In this document: one piece after another, positions 1 to 8,031 of the stretch
Layout of the letters: the number at the start of each line of letters is the position of its first letter
Position numbering within the stretch: position 1 is the first letter of the stretch
Origin: Lachnospiraceae bacterium MC2017
Lineage (GTDB): Bacteria > Bacillota > Clostridia > Lachnospirales > Lachnospiraceae
Assembly: GCA_000701625.1 (NCBI GenBank)
Contig: JNJK01000014.1
Location: 1 to 64,000, forward strand
Reading direction: 5' to 3'
Length of the DNA stretch: 64,000 bases
Position numbers and translations under genes: made by a program
The notes under the pieces: model-generated
Told to the model about the DNA's origin: nothing
The model's input: only the letters and a program-made list of their open reading frames with translations
Database searches by the model: none

Positions 1-330
1 CCGTTCTTCGAAGTTACTGGAGCTTTGTTTTTTAGATTCTTTGATCTTGCTATCAGCATCTTCATAATATTTCTTAGTTAGGCAATCGATCATGTAACTA
101 ACGCCATTCCTTACATGTTTCATAGATTTGATATAAGCATTGGCTTTTTCTGCATTCTCGATCTTTCCTTCTGCAGCATTGAGAATCTTAATCGCTGACT
201 TTAACGAAATCTTTGGCTTGAACATTTCTCGTACCTTTTCGATATCTTCATCAGAGTAGCAGCCAGGATCAGGGATCTCTACAGCTTTTCCGTCAACTAT
301 CCTCTTTGGTGTTACTCCATCGGGCTGCAT
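1..330 (-). CDS. Hypothetical protein, 3' part cut by window start
   Basis: An open minus-strand reading frame runs from an in-frame ATG at 330 to the window edge without a stop (at least 110 codons). It has Lys/Glu-rich helical character (for example KIENAEKANAYIKS and KYYEDADSKIKES). The frame stays open upstream to about 400, where it meets a stop, with only a TTG at 369 as an alternative start. No good ribosome binding site is visible, so this could also be the remains of a longer gene. It is divergent from the gene at 412 with little promoter room. No family recognised. Confidence 0.45.
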   Translation of the reverse strand, partial: MQPDGVTPKRIVDGKAVEIPDPGCYSDEDIEKVREMFKPKISLKSAIKILNAAEGKIENAEKANAYIKSMKHVRNGVSYMIDCLTKKYYEDADSKIKESKKQSSSNFEER

Positions 331-411
331 CTCTCTCAGAATGGAAAAAATTGCATCATACCTATTCAAGAACTTAAAATATAAGATAGCAACTTGGAGA
401 GGTTAGAAATT

Positions 412-1251
412 ATGATTAGTAGAAAAGTAGAATACGAAAAAGCAATTAAAGCCATTAAAGAGTGTTTTGATGAGGGAATCATAAAAATAACTCACGGTAA
501 AGAAGCGTACGGGTGCACAGGCGTAGTATGTGAATTTAACTATAAATACAGTCATGGACAGTTCTATTTCGACAATGAAGCCAGTACGTTTGAAGGAGAT
601 GTAAGCGAATATTTACGTATATGTGGTGGGATGAAAAATATATGTGGAAAGATTGCTGAGGTCTTTTTTGAGCCGGAAATAAATGGGATGGGAGAGCTTG
701 AAGCAGAACTGTATATCTCATATATTCATGAGCTTACAGGATATAAATTTCACCATGTATCGGAATTTAAGAAGGCGAATTGGATAAGAAAAAAAGTCAG
801 GAAACTTGATAAAGAAGGTTATAATGTCCGTGGATATGAAGATCTTGATCCGTTTTACATGGATGCAAGATGGTACATGGGAGGAAAGGGAAATGAAAAA
901 TTAGAGATCCCGTTGCATTTGAGAAATAAAGAAATGGAGATATCATTAGAAATACGTGGTGAAGAATCGGCAAAGTATATATGTGATGATGAAATTCAGG
1001 CAGAATATATGAGCGGAGCATCATCATGCTCTTTTAAGGATATCTTTGGCTTTATATTCAAGAACGATGATGAGCTTAATTCTGCGATTGAAAAAGGGCT
1101 CTTTATTGAAGACAGCAGATGCCATTTAGCGGTCGTTATAAGCAAAGAGGGAAAGTCTTATAGATACGAAAAGGAGATACAAAGAATTGATGACCTATTG
1201 GAATTAGGTACGATTCAGAAAATAGAGAAATCTCTTCAGAAAAAAGCGTAA
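412..1251 (+). CDS. Hypothetical protein, 279 aa
   Basis: I chose the ATG at 412 because GGAGAGG lies at 396-402 with normal spacing; the frame also allows a TTG at 394, which lacks a ribosome site. The soluble protein has mixed alpha/beta character: an N-terminal part rich in Lys and Glu, a Tyr/Trp-containing centre (DARWYMGG) and a Lys-rich C-terminus (KIEKSLQKKA). No signal peptide, membrane segment or recognisable catalytic motif is seen. It is the first of a series of small unknown genes on this strand. No family recognised. Confidence 0.7.
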   Translation: MISRKVEYEKAIKAIKECFDEGIIKITHGKEAYGCTGVVCEFNYKYSHGQFYFDNEASTFEGDVSEYLRICGGMKNICGKIAEVFFEPEINGMGELEAELYISYIHELTGYKFHHVSEFKKANWIRKKVRKLDKEGYNVRGYEDLDPFYMDARWYMGGKGNEKLEIPLHLRNKEMEISLEIRGEESAKYICDDEIQAEYMSGASSCSFKDIFGFIFKNDDELNSAIEKGLFIEDSRCHLAVVISKEGKSYRYEKEIQRIDDLLELGTIQKIEKSLQKKA

Positions 1252-1339
1252 AACCGTCAAAATAAACTTAAATATAGCAAAAAAATGCCGATAAAAATGA
1301 AAAGAGAAGTCTTGTAACTCAATGACATGGAGGTAGAAA

Positions 1340-1681
1340 ATGACAGATGCTCTTTTCATATACGCCTTAAAAGACGGTAAAATAGTCAAAGAAAAATGTC
1401 CAATAATCAAAAAAACTAAAAATACTAATGTTATAGCTAGCTATATTCTTTTTTCTGGCTATAAAAAAGAATTAACCGTAAAAGCATCAGAATTAGGACT
1501 TTTCGTAAAAAAATATCCGTCACGTGTGATTTTGGATAAAGACGATGATACCCTGGCCAAACAGACTATTGAAAATTTTTGCAATGGTATGATTAAATCG
1601 TTAAAAGAAGAGATTGAAAATGTAAAGGTTGTAAAAGGGTGGAATATTACTGATATAACTGAGGCCGAAATCCGTGGATGA
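1340..1681 (+). CDS. Hypothetical protein, 113 aa
   Basis: The ATG at 1340 is preceded by GGAGG at 1329-1333. The small protein starts with a beta-rich segment (ALFIYALKDGKIVK) and continues with charged Lys/Glu/Asp-rich sequence; it has no membrane segment. The 88 bases between it and the gene ending at 1251 contain no clear promoter, so the two may be co-transcribed. No family recognised. Confidence 0.65.
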   Translation: MTDALFIYALKDGKIVKEKCPIIKKTKNTNVIASYILFSGYKKELTVKASELGLFVKKYPSRVILDKDDDTLAKQTIENFCNGMIKSLKEEIENVKVVKGWNITDITEAEIRG

Positions 1682-1712
1682 AAATGATGACATACGGTGA
1701 TAAAAGATAAAA

Positions 1713-1826
1713 TTACGCTTTAAACTAGAGCTAGGATATAATATAATCATTCCGACCAACAAATAAATCAGTATTTCTTTCAACCGCAATTCGGAGTTCT
1801 GGAGAACTCTGAACTGCGGTTTTTTT
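1713..1826 (+). promoter_or_regulatory. Promoter plus attenuator-like leader hairpin
   Basis: A TTACGC box (1713-1718) and overlapping TATAAT boxes (1737-1742, 1742-1747) form a likely promoter. The leader then carries TCAGTATTTCTTT (1768-1780), shared with leaders at 27.4, 28.5, 32.1, 33.1 and 37.9 kb. A stem of about 16 bp (1783-1798 with 1805-1820) follows, then a T-run (1820-1826). The structure looks like an intrinsic terminator placed before, not after, a gene; the next start codon is at 1867. Confidence 0.6.
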
Positions 1827-1866
1827 ACTGGTCTCAAAAGAGAAATCAAAGGAGAAAAGGAGAAAA

Positions 1867-2013
1867 ATGGACAAAGACTTTTTGTCATCACTTACGGCTG
1901 AATCAGCTGCAAGGATGAAGAAACGTGCAATAACCGGAGCAAGAAAGCTCTGCAATCCGAAAAGACTTTATGAAGTCATGCATGTTTTGCCCGGTAACAG
2001 GTACCAGAGATAA
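1867..2013 (+). CDS. Small basic protein, 48 aa
   Basis: A short reading frame begins at ATG 1867 directly after a strong A/G-rich ribosome site (AAAGGAGAAAAGGAG). The product is basic and probably helical (SAARMKKRAITGARKL), ends in GNRYQR and has no membrane segment. It is the first gene after the attenuator-like leader at 1768-1826, which supports it being real. No family recognised. Confidence 0.55.
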   Translation: MDKDFLSSLTAESAARMKKRAITGARKLCNPKRLYEVMHVLPGNRYQR

Positions 2014-2088
2014 CTTGCAGGAAGCACAGGCTGAAATTGGATTTTAAGGAAACCACAGGAGAGTGGAGAAAGAAGAGGTTAAAACTAT

Positions 2089-2379
2089 ATGATTAAAAAG
2101 CTTATCAGAAAGGTAAAAGGAATAATGACAAAATCAAGAGAAAAGCAGAGAGAACATAATTACTACAGCATATATTGTGCAGTAGCAGAATCTGCAAAGC
2201 AGATAAATGAAGAACTTAATGATCTTATAGATGAATCTATTAAGATCGAAGCTAAATTTATCAAAGAAGGCAGGCTTAATGCCGCCTGTGAAGAGCGTAG
2301 ATGGCGCTTAAATAAGATAGCGCAGGAATCTTCGCATAATAGATTTATAAGCGGAATGAGGGCAGACAGCATTGCGTAA
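2089..2379 (+). CDS. Hypothetical helical protein, 96 aa
   Basis: The ATG at 2089 lies downstream of GGAGAGTGGAGAAAGAAGAGG. The protein has a basic N-terminus (KKLIRKVKG) followed by long charged helices (KQINEELNDLIDES, EERRWRLNKIAQES). It is probably cytoplasmic and possibly coiled-coil. It follows the 48-residue gene with about 75 bases between. A second ATG at 2125 is possible but has a weaker ribosome site. No family recognised. Confidence 0.6.
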   Translation: MIKKLIRKVKGIMTKSREKQREHNYYSIYCAVAESAKQINEELNDLIDESIKIEAKFIKEGRLNAACEERRWRLNKIAQESSHNRFISGMRADSIA

Positions 2380-2425
2380 GGCATGGCTGCATACTTCCGC
2401 TAAAAGAAAATAATGATAACCCAAA

Positions 2426-2470
2426 GGGGCGATGTGAAATGAGATCATTTTGCATCGCTCCTTGTTTTTT
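2426..2470 (+). terminator. Hairpin with T-run 17 nt before the methyltransferase start
   Basis: GGGGCGATG (2426-2434) pairs with CATCGCTCC (2453-2461), followed by TTGTTTTTT. It can end the preceding transcript, but it also sits directly before the start at 2487, the arrangement seen at many genes here. It lacks the TTCAGT leader motif. Confidence 0.6.
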
Positions 2471-2486
2471 ACAAAGGAGACCAACT

Positions 2487-4037
2487 ATGAATTTAAAAGA
2501 ATTTTACCCGACACCTGAAAACCTTCTTTCAAAGATTCTTGGAAATATCAAGTGGTACAAAGTATCTACCGTACTTGAACCATCCGCAGGAACCGGAAAT
2601 ATAGTCGAATATATCCGAGAAAATGCAAAGGATAGATATGGCAACTGTGGAGTAGATATTGATTGTATCGAAAAGGAGTCCGAATTCAAGAGTATTTTGG
2701 AGGGAAAGAAATTTAAGGTAGTACACGATGACTTCCTTACATTTCGAACATTTAAGTCTTATGACCTAATTGTGATGAATCCGCCGTTTTCTGATGGGGA
2801 CAAGCACCTAATAAAAGCTCTTGATATGCAGAAGAAAACAGGTGGAAGTGTGATCTGTATCTTGAATGCAGAGACGCTAAAAAATCCATACTCAAATATC
2901 CGTAAGGACCTGCTAATGAGACTGGAAGACATCAATGCTGATATAGAGTATATAAGCGATGCATTTACAAATGCAGAGCGAAAAACCGGTGTTGAAATTG
3001 CGGTTGTTAAGGCTATGTACGAAGCTCCGCAGTTTGAAAGCTTAATATTTGAGAATCTAAGAAAGTATTCTGAGTATTCTGATGAATACGCAGAAAAGGA
3101 GGAGACTGATGTTGCTTCTGCTGATTATGTCGAATTGATTGTAAAGGCATATGAAATGGATGTTGAAGCAGGCTTGAAGTTTCTGAAAGAATACCGGGCC
3201 CTTAGATATCACTTCAAACCTTTTCTGAAATTGAATGATGAGGATCCGAACTCCTACATCAAAAAGGTTAGGATGAAATACTGGGAAGCCTTGTTTACAG
3301 ACACTAGGATAACAGGAAAAATGACAAGTAACCTTAGAGATCAATTCCTGAGCCGTGTGAACGAGCTGAAGGATTATGACTTCTCACTCTACAATATCAG
3401 AAGGCTTCAGATAGAGATGAGTAAACATCTTGTAAAAGGTATTGAGGATACAATTATCGAAATATTCGATAAATTAAGTCAGCAGTACAGTTACAATGAT
3501 GAATACTCACGAAATGTCCATTATTACAATGGATGGACAACAAACAAAGCCTGGAAAATCAACAAGAAGGTAATATTGCCGATGTATCGGTGCGTTGATC
3601 TTTTTGGCAGGCTTGATGTCGCTGATTACAGAGTTATCAATGAATTAAGAGATATAGAAAAGGCTCTTGATTATCTTGATAACGGAAAAACGTCATTTGA
3701 TGACGATATTTCCAGCATATTGAAAAATGCCAAAGAAGAAGGTGTGAGCAAGAATATAAGTCTCAAGTATTTTGATGTGACTTTCTATAAAAAGAAAACC
3801 TGTCATATCGTATTCAAAAACGAGGAACTTCTTAAGAAACTGAATATATTCGGCTCACAGCAGAAAGGATGGCTTCCGCAGGAATACGGTAGGAAAAAGT
3901 ATGCCGAGATGAATAAAGAAGCTCGTGATGTAGTTGATTCCTTTGAAGGAGAGCGAAGCTACAATGAAGTCATGCTGAATAAAGAATACTATATTCTTGA
4001 CTCCAGTAAGATGTTCATAGAGCAGAAAGTAGGATAA
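2487..4037 (+). CDS. N6-adenine DNA methyltransferase, DUF4942-type
   Basis: Start at ATG 2487 because AAAGGAGACC lies just upstream; the frame extends 48 bases further 5' without a site. The N-terminus carries FYPTPENLL, typical of plasmid and phage methyltransferases. The SAM-binding motif LEPSAGTGNIVEY follows at about residues 32-44, and the catalytic motif IV VMNPPF (N-P-P-F, N6-adenine type) at about 95-100. The remaining 400 residues are helical and resemble the DUF4942 region that follows such methyltransferases in mobile elements. No restriction endonuclease gene is adjacent, so a solitary protective or regulatory methylase is the likely role. The hairpin at 2426-2470 may attenuate it. 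Methylase call confident; DUF4942 assignment is from memory of the family. Confidence 0.85.
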   Translation: MNLKEFYPTPENLLSKILGNIKWYKVSTVLEPSAGTGNIVEYIRENAKDRYGNCGVDIDCIEKESEFKSILEGKKFKVVHDDFLTFRTFKSYDLIVMNPPFSDGDKHLIKALDMQKKTGGSVICILNAETLKNPYSNIRKDLLMRLEDINADIEYISDAFTNAERKTGVEIAVVKAMYEAPQFESLIFENLRKYSEYSDEYAEKEETDVASADYVELIVKAYEMDVEAGLKFLKEYRALRYHFKPFLKLNDEDPNSYIKKVRMKYWEALFTDTRITGKMTSNLRDQFLSRVNELKDYDFSLYNIRRLQIEMSKHLVKGIEDTIIEIFDKLSQQYSYNDEYSRNVHYYNGWTTNKAWKINKKVILPMYRCVDLFGRLDVADYRVINELRDIEKALDYLDNGKTSFDDDISSILKNAKEEGVSKNISLKYFDVTFYKKKTCHIVFKNEELLKKLNIFGSQQKGWLPQEYGRKKYAEMNKEARDVVDSFEGERSYNEVMLNKEYYILDSSKMFIEQKVG

Positions 4038-4044
4038 AAAAAAA

Positions 4045-4182
4045 ATGACAAATGAGGAAAAAAACTTCAACGAAGGTAGCGTAAAAACGCTTATGCAAGC
4101 TATTTACGACTATCTTTACGAAACAAACGAAGATGAAAAAAGCGAGGAAAAAAATGAAAGTTTACGTTTACAAAAACTATAA
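4045..4182 (+). CDS. Small acidic protein, 45 aa
   Basis: A reading frame from ATG 4045, eight bases after the methyltransferase stop, encodes an acidic helical peptide (SVKTLMQAIYDYLYETNED) and overlaps the next gene (4154) by 29 bases. The ribosome site is weak (AGTAGG, long spacing), so translation would probably be coupled to the methyltransferase. It may be spurious. Confidence 0.35.
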   Translation: MTNEEKNFNEGSVKTLMQAIYDYLYETNEDEKSEEKNESLRLQKL

Positions 4183-4411
4183 CGATTCGAACGCTTATGG
4201 AGAGGAATCCATAAGAGTGTTTGAGAGAAAAGAATCTGCAGAAGCTGCATTAAGAGCAGATGTAGAAAACTGTCACGAACTTCTGTGGAAAGATATCCCA
4301 GATGAAATGGGACTCACGGAAGAAGACACATTTGAACCAGATTATGTGTCTATACATTACGGAGACGGTGACACAATTTTCTGGATCATTGAAGAGAAAG
4401 AAGTGGAATGA
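4154..4411 (+). CDS. Hypothetical protein, 85 aa
   Basis: Start ATG 4154 follows GCGAGGAAAAAA; an upstream in-frame ATG at 4133 has no site. The small acidic protein begins MKVYVYKNYND and has a pattern (FERKESAEAALRADVE, then IHYGDGDTIFWIIEEKEVE) like small orphan proteins of conjugative elements. No membrane segment. It follows the methyltransferase closely and is probably in the same transcript. Confidence 0.65.
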   Translation: MKVYVYKNYNDSNAYGEESIRVFERKESAEAALRADVENCHELLWKDIPDEMGLTEEDTFEPDYVSIHYGDGDTIFWIIEEKEVE

Positions 4412-4449
4412 TCCACTTTAGAAAAATATGAGATTAATTCCTGACGAGG

Positions 4450-4490
4450 ACACCTATCGGTGGTTTGATTTAACAGCCACCGACGGGTGT
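4450..4490 (+). promoter_or_regulatory. Strong hairpin without T-run before gene 4510
   Basis: ACACCTATCGGTGG (4450-4463) pairs with CCACCGACGGGTGT (4477-4490), a 14-bp stem with wobble pairs, ending just before AACAGGAG. No T-run follows, so it is more likely a translational or stability element than a terminator. Confidence 0.5.
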
Positions 4491-4509
4491 GCTGTAACAG
4501 GAGAAAAAA

Positions 4510-5100
4510 ATGGGAACCATTAATTACGGAACTTCGTATAGATTTTTTGAAAACGAGGCTAATAAAGCACCCCGAAGAATCTGGGAAAAGGACATAACGA
4601 TCGGACTTAAGCCTATGAGTTATTTCTCAGATAAGGAATCTGGATATAACGAATGGCTTGAGGAAGAAAAATCTGAAAATCCAGATTTTGAGGAATCAGA
4701 TATGGAACGTTCTGAGTATGATCAGATGATGGACGAGGAAGATTTAAGCAATATTAAATGCTTTCTCGATAATCACGAAAACCTGCCAGAGCATTATGAA
4801 ATATCCATTGTAAACGGCTATTATGAAGGATTTTACCTCAATATCGAGGATGATATTCCATGGGTATTTGATGATTCAGAAGAAAAAAAGGAATACCTGA
4901 AAGACATTACCCGTCTGAAGAAAGTATTACTTGAGCTTTTGGACAATGGCCTTTGTGTCGTTTATCCGGGATGGTGTACAGATTTCGCAGACAAAAAGAA
5001 CTCCGTAAAGGAAATTATGACGTTTGTAAAAAATCTGCGTGAAGAGGTAAAGGCTGTAGATACCTTTGCTGTGTACAAAAAGAAGGAGACCGTGGCATGA
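4510..5100 (+). CDS. Hypothetical acidic protein, 196 aa
   Basis: The ATG at 4510 follows AACAGGAGAAAAAA. The protein begins MGTINYGTSYRFF, has a very acidic middle (residues about 55-80, with repeated EE and DD), and contains IVNGYYEGFYLNIEDD, a pattern seen in hypothetical proteins of Firmicute plasmids and integrative elements. It is soluble and unknown. The stop codon overlaps the next start (ATGA at 5097), so it is translationally coupled to the following gene. Confidence 0.7.
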   Translation: MGTINYGTSYRFFENEANKAPRRIWEKDITIGLKPMSYFSDKESGYNEWLEEEKSENPDFEESDMERSEYDQMMDEEDLSNIKCFLDNHENLPEHYEISIVNGYYEGFYLNIEDDIPWVFDDSEEKKEYLKDITRLKKVLLELLDNGLCVVYPGWCTDFADKKNSVKEIMTFVKNLREEVKAVDTFAVYKKKETVA

Positions 5101-5369
5101 AATACGGAGCGATGCTGTTAGTGCAGGGATTCATTCATTCTCTCGAGGAATGGTCAGATGATAAAGAACGAGCCTGTTATACGATGGACGAAAGATGGGA
5201 TTATCTTTTGGACTTTAGTAAGGGAATTCACTTTATCGACAGGACTTATGCTTGCGGAGAATACGATCCGGTGGTTAAGGATCGTATCGAACGCAACGAA
5301 GTTGAACTATTCTTTAATACATTTGACGACTTGTTTGAATGGATTGATAGAATGCACATGTGTGCTTAA
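5097..5369 (+). CDS. Hypothetical protein, 90 aa
   Basis: The start overlaps the previous stop by four bases (ATGA), with AAGAAGGAG upstream inside the preceding gene. The small soluble protein is rich in Asp/Glu and aromatic residues (LEEWSDDKERACYTMDERWDYL). A second frame at 5158 is an overlapping shadow. No family recognised. Confidence 0.65.
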   Translation: MKYGAMLLVQGFIHSLEEWSDDKERACYTMDERWDYLLDFSKGIHFIDRTYACGEYDPVVKDRIERNEVELFFNTFDDLFEWIDRMHMCA

Positions 5370-5395
5370 GTAGGTGAATAATACAGGATTATGAT

Positions 5396-5430
5396 AAGAG
5401 TCGCAGAAGTTATAGCTACGGCTCTTTTTT
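5396..5430 (+). terminator. Terminator-like hairpin 14 nt before gene 5444
   Basis: AAGAGTCG (5396-5403) pairs with CGGCTCTT (5419-5426), followed by a run of T to 5430. The ribosome site of the next gene (AGAGG) comes directly after. It can act as terminator for the preceding operon or attenuator for the next gene. Confidence 0.6.
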
Positions 5431-5443
5431 ACAGAGGACAAAA

Positions 5444-6022
5444 ATGATCAATATAGAAAGACAAAGAGAAAATTTCAAAGATCATGTTGCGACATTCACA
5501 GATTACGGAAATATCAAGATAATCGACTTCAAGAATCCGAAAAGCTTAAATTACAGAATCAGATTCATGTTTGAAGAAGATTATTACAGACTTCATATAT
5601 CCGGAGATTTGGGCGAGCTGATCGCAACCAATTTCAATAATATGTGCTATAAGGACTTCTCAGACTTTATTCACAATACAGGCTATTTTGAAGGCAAGGT
5701 GAACTGCTCCAGCAGACCCCTTTATGAGTATGATTACGATAAAGCCAAAGAGGATCTTCGAGAACTTTTCGAAGATTATGATTTTACGCCTGAATATGAC
5801 TTTGAAACAGAAGAAGGACTTCGTGATGAAAAAATAAATGAAATTCTTGAGGATCTGGATCTGAGAACTGGTCTTGGCTCAAAGGCTTATGAAATATTAA
5901 GTGATATGGACGGCAGCTACTATGAAGAATGGAAAGATATCGGCAAGGTAAAAACAGGAATCCTGGAACTATATGTGCTTGCCTTTGAACTTGCTCAGAA
6001 GCAGCTTTCCGAAAAGAACTGA
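5444..6022 (+). CDS. Hypothetical protein, 192 aa
   Basis: ATG 5444 follows CAGAGGAC. The soluble acidic protein has an N-terminal alpha/beta part (IKIIDFKNPKSLNYRIRFMFEEDYYRLHISGDLGELIATNF) that resembles orphan proteins found next to methylases in conjugative elements, and a very acidic C-terminal half. No catalytic motif seen. Confidence 0.65.
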   Translation: MINIERQRENFKDHVATFTDYGNIKIIDFKNPKSLNYRIRFMFEEDYYRLHISGDLGELIATNFNNMCYKDFSDFIHNTGYFEGKVNCSSRPLYEYDYDKAKEDLRELFEDYDFTPEYDFETEEGLRDEKINEILEDLDLRTGLGSKAYEILSDMDGSYYEEWKDIGKVKTGILELYVLAFELAQKQLSEKN

Positions 6023-6083
6023 CACGTATTATTTCGTGCGGTTTCAAGGTGGATTTGCTATAATAAAGGTGAAAGGAAGAACA

Positions 6084-6792
6084 TTGGGAAAGAAAGATTT
6101 GACCGAAAAAGCGTATCTTTCCGATAACAGGAAATTTGCAGATGTTGTAAACTATGTGCTCTATAACGGAGTCCAGAAGACACACGCAGAAGACCTGTCG
6201 GGAGAAGATACAACAGAGGTATTTGAGGATATCATAAAAAACATCCCGATTTCTGTTCAGAAATACAGGGATGTGCTGAAAAAAGTAGTTTTCAGGCGAG
6301 TGCAGGAGCAGTATTGGATTGCTATTGTCGGGATCGAAAACCAAACTGACATTAATTTTGCAATGCCTATTCGATGTCTTTTGTACGATGCCATCAACTA
6401 TGCAGAGCAGGTAAAAGAAACTGCTAAAAGCAACAAGGAAAAGGATCCGAACGGTAAAGAAACGGATTTTCTGTCAGGACTAAAAAAGGATGATACGATC
6501 CTTCCGGTGATCACGATCACCGTATATTGGGGACCGGGCAAATGGGATGCTCCCAGAAGCCTGCACGAAATACCAGGAGGTGATCGACGTGTGTAAGGCT
6601 GTAGAAGAATGGCGCCAGGAGGAACGCGCCGAGGGACGAACTGAGGGGCGTGCAATAGGAATAAAAGAATTACGCAATTTGTATAATTGGTTAATCAGCA
6701 CAGGTCGAACAGCCGACGCTAATCAACTAATGTCATCAGACGATGAACTTTTTCAAAACAAACTTTTTTTAGAATATGAAAAAGATAGGTAA
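6084..6792 (+). pseudogene. Decayed Rpn-family (PD-(D/E)XK) transposase-like nuclease
   Basis: A TTG start at 6084 has AAAGGAAG at normal distance. The N-terminal part (KKDLTEKAYLSDNRKFADVV, later GIENQTDINFAMPIRCLLYDA and VYWGPGKWDAPRSLHE) matches the Rpn recombination-promoting nuclease family. That frame stops at 6596. The family's C-terminal end continues in another frame (from about 6560), with EVIDVCKAVEEW and the EGRTEGRAIG-type repeat, ending at 6792. The whole segment between RSLHE and EVIDVCK, normally over 100 residues, is missing. An internal deletion with frameshift explains this; no slippery site is visible. Confidence 0.75.
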
Positions 6793-6886
6793 GGTTGTCG
6801 TAGAACCGACTTAAGGATCAGCAACAGCTGATTCATGAGTTGTTTCCTGAAATGGAAGATAAAAAGTCAGAATAATACAGAGTTTA

Positions 6887-6920
6887 AGCGGAATCCGAAA
6901 GGGTTCCGCTATTTTAATTT
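6887..6920 (+). terminator. Intrinsic terminator after the nuclease pseudogene
   Basis: AGCGGAATCC pairs with GGGTTCCGCT around a GAAA loop (6887-6910), followed by ATTTTAATTT. Confidence 0.75.
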
Positions 6921-7014
6921 TAAATGTTTGAAAAAAGGTGCAAAAGTTCAAATTGAAACTCAGTATTACCATAACTTATATTTATGTCCCGTAAAAAGTG
7001 TTAATGGAGTAACA

Positions 7015-7206
7015 ATGTCAGTAAATACGGAAACAATAAAACTGATCATTATTGCCGGAGGGATAATCTCGTTTGGCTGTATCTCAGGTGGACTTATTGT
7101 TTGGTCTGTTCTGAGATCTGTTATTAGAACGTTACAGTTCATGGCTGGAAATCAGCCGGAAAAAGCTAAAACGATAAAAATAAGCTATCCAAAACGAAGT
7201 GGGTGA
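7015..7206 (+). CDS. Small single-pass membrane peptide, 63 aa
   Basis: ATG 7015 follows AATGGAGTAACA. One hydrophobic segment (about residues 10-30, LIIIAGGIISFGCISGGLIV) is followed by a basic tail. The length and layout resemble holin-like small membrane peptides, and the AGGII...GG pattern loosely recalls the peptides at 42745 and 43883. It opens an operon of membrane and secreted proteins and overlaps the region before the next start (7211) by a few bases. Function unknown. Confidence 0.6.
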   Translation: MSVNTETIKLIIIAGGIISFGCISGGLIVWSVLRSVIRTLQFMAGNQPEKAKTIKISYPKRSG

Positions 7207-7210
7207 AGTA

Positions 7211-7696
7211 ATGATTTTATTTGAATTTAGAATTCAAAAACGCTTTGATATGAATTCTTCTGAATATGCTCAAAGGGTCAGATTCCTTGAAGAATTAGGA
7301 ATTCCCAAGCCAAAGGGAATCTATTTTGCAAAAAACTTTTACCAGTCCGCAATGATTGTAGGTGACGGACTTGAGCGTAACGGGTTCATATATCTGGGAG
7401 AAAAAGCATTCATCATATACCGCGAAGTAGAAAATACGATCGAAGGGGAAAGAAGCTATGACCGGGTACTCCGGTTTATTCCTTACAGTGAAATCGCCTG
7501 TGTATCAGTAAAGGATATCCGTCAGACCCAGAAATCATATTATTACATAACTCTGGTATTTAAACATGCGATTGATGATGGAGCAGAGGCTATCCAGTTG
7601 GATGTACCGCATGATTTTGGCGTAGGTCAGTTTATGTGCCGATTTACGTCAGAATGTTACAGTTATAGATCAACTCAAACCAAACAAATCGGATAA
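7211..7696 (+). CDS. Hypothetical protein, 161 aa
   Basis: I chose ATG 7211; a GTG at 7199 in the same frame is also possible. The protein looks beta-rich, like a PH-type or plasmid housekeeping fold (GFIYLGEKAFIIYREVEN; RFIPYSEIACVSVKD; YYYITLVFKHAID). No signal peptide. The PH-like resemblance (a membrane-proximal bPH domain beside membrane proteins) is a guess from the strand pattern only. It follows the membrane peptide directly and is probably in the same operon. Confidence 0.6.
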   Translation: MILFEFRIQKRFDMNSSEYAQRVRFLEELGIPKPKGIYFAKNFYQSAMIVGDGLERNGFIYLGEKAFIIYREVENTIEGERSYDRVLRFIPYSEIACVSVKDIRQTQKSYYYITLVFKHAIDDGAEAIQLDVPHDFGVGQFMCRFTSECYSYRSTQTKQIG

Positions 7697-7710
7697 AGAA
7701 AGGATAAAAC

Positions 7711-8031
7711 ATGGCTGACTTAAAGGCAGGAATAACACGTGAGGAGATTATACAGTTTCGTGATGAAGTTAAAGTTGGATCAGTTCTAAATGTAGTCGGA
7801 ACAGATCCTACACAGGGAGATAGTTCTACCCACAGAAGTCAGATGACTGTTATCGGCAAATACAGAAATATATGCCTTCTTGCGTCAAAAAAAGGAAATA
7901 GGACTACATATACGTGGAAAGAGCTGTATCTTCAGAACAGCCCCAAATTCACAGGAAACACCACGACTGAAAATTCCTCAGAAGAAATCTTTATGGAAGA
8001 GGCATATAACAGAGAAAGGTATTGCGGTTGA
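7711..8031 (+). CDS. Hypothetical protein, 106 aa
   Basis: ATG 7711 has AAAGAAAGG upstream. The protein starts MADLKAGITREEIIQFRDEV and has a compact beta segment (MTVIGKYRNICLLASKKGNRTTYTWKELYLQN) like the short orphan proteins of mobile elements in which a variable ligand ends in WKELY. It overlaps the start of the peptidase gene (8028) by four bases, so the two are likely coupled. Confidence 0.65.
   Translation: MADLKAGITREEIIQFRDEVKVGSVLNVVGTDPTQGDSSTHRSQMTVIGKYRNICLLASKKGNRTTYTWKELYLQNSPKFTGNTTTENSSEEIFMEEAYNRERYCG

Noticed and set aside
4429-4524. 31-codon frame before gene 4510
   Set aside because: No ribosome site, and most of it lies in the 14-bp hairpin stem.
5784-6344. 186-codon minus-strand frame
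   Set aside because: It is antisense to two plus-strand genes with clear coding character and has no start signal.
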